A stretch of 64,000 bases of DNA from Microcebus murinus (taxonomy: Eukaryota > Chordata > Mammalia > Primates > Cheirogaleidae): assembly GCF_040939455.1 (NCBI RefSeq), contig NC_134106.1:89101001-89165000 (forward strand). Direction: 5' to 3'. Made by a program: the position numbers and the translations under genes. Under the pieces are notes generated by a model. The model did not search any database. It saw only the letters and a program-made list of their open reading frames with translations, and was not told where the DNA came from. Shown here piece after piece: positions 58,395 to 64,000 of the stretch; positions within the stretch are counted from its first letter, which is position 1; each line of letters opens with the position of its first letter.

Positions 58395-58855
58395 GTTAAT
58401 TCTTTGTGTCAATCCCTGGGCCCTTGACTGAGTCAGGAAATGCCCAGATATCTGGGTGTATCTATAAAGTTGTTTCCAGAAGAGATTAACATTTGAATCA
58501 GCAGACTGAATAGAGAAGATCCACCTTCACCAGTGTGAGTGGGCTTCATCTAATCTTTCCAGACCCTGAACATAACAAAATGCGAAGAAAGGCTGAATTG
58601 GCACTTTGTTGGACTGCTTGAGCCTAGACAGCTATCTTCTCCTACTCTTGGACTGGACCTTATACTACCTGCATGTCTGGTTCTCAAACACTGGGGCTTG
58701 GACTAGAATTCACACCACCAGCGTTCCTGGGTCTCCAGCTTGCAAATGGCAGGTCACAGGACTTCTCAGTCTAAACAGGTTACTGAGTGTACCTGTGCCT
58801 TGTAAACAAAAAGGAGATTCATAGATATAAACTCTTTAATAAAATAACTAGTTGG
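58395..58855 (+). mobile_element. Old LTR-like interspersed repeat, family unassigned
   Basis: Recognisable medium-reiterated repeat: 'agattaacatttgaatcagc', 'gtgggcttcatctaatcttt', 'ttggactggaccttatacta', 'ttcctgggtctccagcttgc' and 'tcacaggacttctcagtcta'. I recall this order from a common mammalian LTR-type repeat but cannot name the family safely. Confidence 0.6.
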
Positions 58856-59354
58856 AGTGATCCTTATTTTACTGATTTGCTATTTGATAACAGAGCTCAG
58901 TTACTAATTCGATTCACATAATCTGTTATTATTAGATAGCAGCTTGGTCAAGATTTGAACACATTGGGCTTATTGTTAACTGAAAAAACTTGTACCAATT
59001 TTAGGTGAACAGCTGTTCTCAAACACTTCTATGGTGGCTTCCCCTACTTAAATCCTTATTTAGTTAGTTTTGTTTGGTTTCTTTATCTATATTGCTGGCC
59101 AGAAGGACTACTGATTTGGTGCTGGACCACTTATCTCAGAACAGTGATAACAACAATATCAATACCACCACGAATAATCATAATTCAACAATAACAGATA
59201 ATCTTGAGGTGCTAATGATTAGTTAGCCATTATTCTAAGAGTCTTGAGTATAATAACTCTTGTAGTGAGTGAAAGTACAGTCTGATTTTGCTAATAAAAA
59301 GTTTATAATCCAAAACATTCTTAATAACTGACTCTGTAAAATATGGAGACAAGT
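58856..59354. other. No recognisable gene
   Basis: Unique-looking sequence. Confidence 0.45.
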
Positions 59355-59545
59355 GAAGACAAAAAACCAGGGTTTAATTCACTCATTTGACACTTGTTAG
59401 CTATGTAGACTCTCTGCTTACTTGCCTGTAACAAAGGTAAAAATGTTAATGTTGTAGTGAGTATAAAATGAGATAAGATTTGTAAAACACAATTTTAGAA
59501 AAGTGTCGGTACTACATGAATATTTTAACTAAGATAATGATATTT
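59355..59545 (+). mobile_element. MIR
   Basis: 'aaccagggtttaattcactc', 'gttagctatgtagactctct' and 'gtataaaatgagataagatt' are diverged sense MIR. Confidence 0.6.
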
Positions 59546-59779
59546 TCACTCTTTTTTATCAATATTTCAGCAGACCAGGAAATGTGTCTTTAATAATTTT
59601 CTAAATGTGCCTTTTTTTCCTTTCTGCTCTATCTTGCACTGATAATCAAAAAGGCAGGAAAAAAAGTAATCCAGAATTCTCATGGTCATAAAACTCAACC
59701 TATCTTACTTAAGCCTTCAACTGTAAACTCGAAGCTTTCATTTTAAAGGGCACTTGGTTTCCTGTATTGTTTTTAAAAC
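59546..59779. other. No recognisable feature
   Basis: Unique-looking sequence. Confidence 0.45.
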
Positions 59780-60085
59780 GTAGCCTTTCAAGATGTTTTG
59801 GCTTCAGCTCGAAACACATACTTACACTGGGAGTTAATATATGTTAAATCAGTTCCAAGTTTGGAAACAATCCTTGCTGATTTGAAGGTAATATATGGCG
59901 CTTGTCAATGGGAATGCGTGTGCAGGTGCACTGTGTGCCGACAATGTGCAATTGGCATTAGCATTAATCACAGATTTGAATTTGGCAGGTGCTAGATCAT
60001 ATAGCAAGTATAACCTAGCATTGCTGCAACAGGAATTTATAAAACATCTCTTTTTTTCTGAGCAACAAATTAGAATGTAATTAGA
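59780..60085. other. Unique block, candidate conserved enhancer-like element
   Basis: Repeat-free, with close-packed motifs such as 'gtgcaattggcattagcatt', 'aatcacagatttgaatttgg' and 'aattagaatgtaattagaat' (homeodomain and POU-like cores). This is the composition I associate with deeply conserved developmental enhancers. The frame at 59895-60080 lacks codon bias. Confidence 0.3.
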
Positions 60086-60534
60086 ATCACAGGCATTCGA
60101 GGGTATGTGTGTGCACATGAATGTGTGAGTGTGCGTAGGTGTGCTTCTGGTGTGCGTGTTAAATTTAACTTTTCCCTTTGTCTCTGTATAGTACTCCAAT
60201 CAATCAGTACCAATATCTTAAGTTTATAATTTTCTTCGCCTTCTATCCACAATACTAGAGACTGCTTAAAATCAGAAACAATGTTCATTTCTTCGTTTGT
60301 CTCTAACTCACGTTCTCCTTAAGAAAAAGGATATCTTCCTATAATTGAAAATTATCAGGAATTTTGTTATGAACTCATGAAGTGAGCGCTATGTAATTTT
60401 ATAAACACTTCTCTTGACATTGTGCCCCAAGAAATGCAATGTCACACTTTTTATACCTAATTCTTATTAGTTCTCTCAAATAAGGCTGATAGATAACATA
60501 TCGAATGGCAAAATCAGAGGTCAATGCAAAATTC
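60086..60534. other. Degenerate TG tract, then unique sequence
   Basis: Alternating GT text at about 60100-60160 ('gtgtgtgcacatgaatgtgt'), then nothing recognisable. Confidence 0.5.
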
Positions 60535-60645
60535 GTCTATTCAAAAAATATTGAACATCTGTTATATGAAAAGCTATATAAAATGTAGCAGTGAACAAAC
60601 AGGGGATCTGCACCCATGTAAGTTACTATCAATGTAAGTGTTGTA
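60535..60645 (-). mobile_element. L2 tail fragment, antisense
   Basis: 'tattgaacatctgttatatg' followed by 'gtagcagtgaacaaacaggg' fits the antisense L2 end. Confidence 0.6.
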
Positions 60646-60714
60646 AAAGTATCTAAGATAAAAAATTAAGTATAAAAATCAAAATTGAGGAAGCCAAATT
60701 TATGGAACTTTCTA

Positions 60715-60905
60715 AGTGTTAGAAATTATTTGGAGTGTTACATATGTCCTTATGAATTTACTCTTTGAACTAACCCTACTATAATTTTACAAAAGATGAA
60801 ATGTGCAGGTAAGTCAAGCTACTTCCTCATATAATGTGCAAGTGACAACCATATTTCTCGCCCAAGTGGTTTAGCCAGAGTCCATACTCTTTTCAGCTAT
60901 ATTAT
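60715..60905 (-). mobile_element. MIR, antisense
   Basis: 'actctttgaactaaccctac', 'ataattttacaaaagatgaa' and 'agccagagtccatactcttt' fit antisense MIR. Confidence 0.6.
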
Positions 60906-62099
60906 ATTGTTTCACTCATGACTTTATTTGCTTCAAACATGTAAGACAAATCTTTGGCCAAATAAATGACTTGCATAACTGTTTTTATGATTACTATTTC
61001 CCGTGACTGAGTTTTGGATATGGAATAGCAGTGGAAAGTTCAAGGTGGTATTGCCTCTCAAGAACACGGTCTGGATGTACTTCTGTTTTATTAATGTGAT
61101 ATAGAATCATATGCTTTGGCAAGCAATGGGGTGAAGGGCAAGGACAACATACTCATAAAAACTGATGAACAAGAATTTGTGCCAAAAAATACTTATCACA
61201 CATTTTTCTGAGGGTCAGCATGTGAGTGAGCAGGTCCAGAATGTCTCTCAGAAATCAGTTCAGGGTCAACTCTAAGACAGGAACAGATATTAGAATGAAG
61301 AATTGTGAAAGCAAGTATTAAATAAGGCCAGCAGGTAGTAAAGAAACAAACAAACAAGGAATTGCACAGCACATATCAAATACCTAACACCATTAGAGAA
61401 TATTCTAGTCATCTTAAAAAAAAAAAAAAAGAACCTGATTGCCTGTTTGCAGTAGACATGATTTGATCTTCTCCTGGTATTTTTCTGGGGAGGAAAAGAA
61501 AATTATGATTCATGGATACATGCTAAGTACTTGGACACACCTGGATCAGCTCCACTTCAAGGGATTCGAGAGGGAGAAAGCAGCAGCTAAAAACAAAGAA
61601 AAATAGCAAACAACAACAGCAACAAAACCACAAAAACTTGTGATTTCTTTACTTTTTTATTTTTATTTTTTTTAGTTCCAGACATAAAATAAGCTTAAGT
61701 GTACATACAGATTCTTCCCTTGCAAAGGAGAAACTGTTGAGAGTCGGAGACTCCCTGAGATCAATCTGTTTCTTTGCCTGCTTATCACTTAATGTCAAGT
61801 TGGAAGCACATTTTCACTTCACATTTAAGCCAAAATCTCCAAACCAGGTTTAATTTGGTAATTAAGGTGATATGTTGTCTTCATCTTCCTGACTCCTGTG
61901 TTTCTCAGTTACTTTCAATATGTGGGTCTAAGCAAGGATATTATTTAATGGATTCCTTCAAATCCAACAAGAACTCCAAGACTTTAAGAGGTTACATTTT
62001 AACAGTTGCTAACCATGTGATTCAGACCAGCTCTTTTACTAAGTAAGGCAAGAAAAGCTTTACACTATTTATATTGAAATTTGAAAGAATTGGGGAGCT
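60906..62099. other. No recognisable gene
   Basis: Unique-looking sequence with an A-run at about 61418-61431. The 90-codon plus frame at 61774-62046 has no recognisable domain. Confidence 0.45.
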
Positions 62100-62560
62100 A
62101 TAGATACAACAAGAAGTTGTGTGGTCAAGGTCTCACAAAGAAGCAAGCTCACTTTAGTTTGCTCTTCCAATCGAGTCATTGTTGTTTTCTAAAGAGAACT
62201 GAGCAAAACTTTTGAGAGTCTTACAAAACCAGAAGAAGAAAAAAATAGAATTTGAAGTTTACCATGGAGGAGAACCCAGAAAAAAACTCAGGTCTGAGCT
62301 GACACTGAGAAGAGAGAGCCTCAAAGAGTAAAGATAAACCAGAAATATCTCAACACTCAGAGAAATTGAAGCCCAGCTTTGAGTTGTCTGAATTTCTTAT
62401 ATGACTAATGTGGTCTAAGACTACTTGTGTCTTTTTTTTTTTGCTTTCTTTTCAGAAGCTCAGTACTTTTAGAAGAGATCATTATGTAGAGATTATCAAA
62501 ATAACCAAGTACACAGAGAGAAAAGATGTAACTGAAAACCAAGAGGGACGATAAACAGGG
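62100..62560 (+). mobile_element. Possible L1M/HAL1 5' sequence
   Basis: Text such as 'gggagctatagatacaacaa' and 'gagagcctcaaagagtaaag' is purine-rich and LINE-like, lying upstream of a clear L1M 3' end in the same orientation. Tentative. Confidence 0.3.
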
Positions 62561-63845
62561 AATCTGTTCATAGGCATGGATTTTTAAATGTCAATGATTA
62601 ATATACTAAAATAATTAATAGAAGAAATTGAGATGATTGACAGAGAACTATAAACAAGAAATAAATCTTTCTAAATGGACTAATCCACAGTCAAAATACA
62701 ATACTGAACTGTATTTTTATATATCACCAATTAACCTTTAGAAAATGAAATGGAAAGAACATTGAACAAAAAAGAGAAAGATTGAAAAAATGAACTACAA
62801 TAAAATTAGGAACTTCCAATTTTTAAAATATGCCACAAGGAGGGCAAAAATCATGCCACAGAGGAAAAAAAATGTATTTCCAGCAACAATAGCTGTCATA
62901 GATCTTATTTTCAGAATATATAAAGATTTCTACAAATAATTTATAAAGGGCAAACAACAATATAAAAAATGGACAAAATATTTGATCAGGCACTTTACAA
63001 AACAGAATATCTAAATAAAACATTTAAATATTCTCAACCTTATTAATCATAAATGTAATACAATTTAAAGCTGTAAAAAAAAAATCCCTATTACTACACA
63101 GTACGGGAATTGCTAAAATTGAAAAGACTGTTAATGGTAGATACTGACAAGGATATGGACCAGGTGGGATTCTCATGTACTCCGAGAGAATTTAGTATAA
63201 CTGTTTCTGAAAATTGTTTGGCAGAATTTACTAAAACTATGCCTACACACCAGCATAAAACACAATATATAACATACAATTGAGCAATTATATTCTTAAA
63301 CATATACCCAATAGGGATGTTTACACATGTGTGCTAAAAAATACAAAATGGTTCATAATATTATTAATAATAACCGAAACCTGAAATAAACTCCAAAATC
63401 CATGAACAAGTGAATGGATAATTGACTTCATGACTATTTACAAATAGGTTGCTATATACTCATGAAAATAAATGAATTCCAAATAAATATAACAATATAG
63501 ATCAATACCACAAACATAATTTTGAACAAAAGACCCAAAGTACATATCATATTTTATGATTGTATTTATATACCCTTCAAAAATAAGTAAAAGCAATTTA
63601 TGGTATGAGAAATCAGAATAGTGGTCACGTTTGGGGAAAGAGAACAGAGTCAGTGATTGGGAAAGTATAGGAGGTAGTTAATTAATAGTAGGTATGTTAT
63701 TAACATTCTATTTATTAATATTAACTTGCATGATGTTGCATGGATGCATTCATTTTTTGGTAATTTTTGAAACTTTGCACCTGTGATTTGCAGATGTCTC
63801 CCAGTGTTTGTTATTTACTCTTCAGTAAAAATATTTCAAAAGGCT
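62561..63845 (+). mobile_element. L1M 3' end
   Basis: 'atctaaataaaacatttaaa', 'gacaaggatatggaccaggt', 'gttgctatatactcatgaaa', 'agaatagtggtcacgtttgg' and 'gtttgttatttactcttcag' follow old L1 ORF2/3' UTR order. Boundaries before about 62800 are unsure. Confidence 0.65.
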
Positions 63846-64000
63846 GAAAAAGCCATAGTATGCAAATTAATAAAAGAAGAAAATCACTAATTACACATCC
63901 TTAATTTACCGTTTTATGATTATATTTTAGAGTACCTAAAAGCTTATTTTGCAGACCTTGGTTCTTAAGAAGGTATTAAGGTTCTAGTTCATATAAACAT
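63846..64000. other. No recognisable feature
   Basis: Unique-looking sequence up to the window end. Confidence 0.4.

Overview
The window looks like non-coding nuclear DNA from a strepsirrhine primate, most likely a Malagasy lemur. The best clue is the Alu at 25088-25418. It has the left-arm phrase 'gagcaagaacgagacccc', a middle linker with 'aaattaattggccaac' and the right-arm phrase 'gctgacgccacggcactc', which I know from lemur Alus and not from human or galago ones. Several young L1 copies carry a strepsirrhine-type 3' end ('gcatattatggggatac' or its complement). The rest is a normal mammalian mix of L1M, L2, MIR, MaLR LTRs and DNA-transposon fossils at about 60-65% A+T. Family names are from memory of consensus sequences and were not checked by search.

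I see no intact protein-coding gene, rRNA, tRNA or CRISPR array. The long open frames are either retrotransposon remnants (L1 ORF2 pieces at 22302-22523 and 35775-36041) or chance frames across repeats. The only possible host coding segment is a 155-bp block at 39314-39468 on the minus strand. It has splice-site-like edges and strong codon periodicity, but I cannot name a protein.

Layout. 1-5470: an old minus-strand L1M broken up by MaLR LTRs, young L1 3' ends and a small polyadenylated retrosequence. 5530-10085: L2 pieces, a MaLR provirus remnant (LTR, internal part, further LTRs) and a minus-strand Alu with its own target-site duplication. 10086-17480: MIRs, MER5A, an antisense MLT1 and sparse unique sequence. 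17745-24715: a nearly full-length plus-strand L1M with a younger rearranged L1 in its ORF2. 24870-25540: a three-layer nest (Alu in L1 in L2). 26700-31150: MaLR, L1M 3' end, MIR and a perfect 3 x 46-bp minisatellite. 31150-35312: mostly unique. 35324-37483: a young L1 with its 5' UTR inverted against its 3' half, all inside one target-site duplication. 37500-41000: mostly unique, with the candidate exon. 41150-44205: L2 split by an MLT1 LTR, and an L1M split by a DNA transposon with visible terminal inverted repeats. 44206-52640: MIR and L2 fossils and an interstitial telomeric repeat at 45945-45994. 52800-64000: another inverted L1, L2 and MIR pieces, an LTR-like element, candidate conserved sequence and an L1M 3' end.

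No genes work together here. The interest lies in retrotransposition history: four L1 copies with inverted arms in 64 kb, two of them proven single events by matching duplications. Other points of interest are the telomeric repeat, the minisatellite, the candidate exon and a few unique blocks that may be conserved regulatory DNA.
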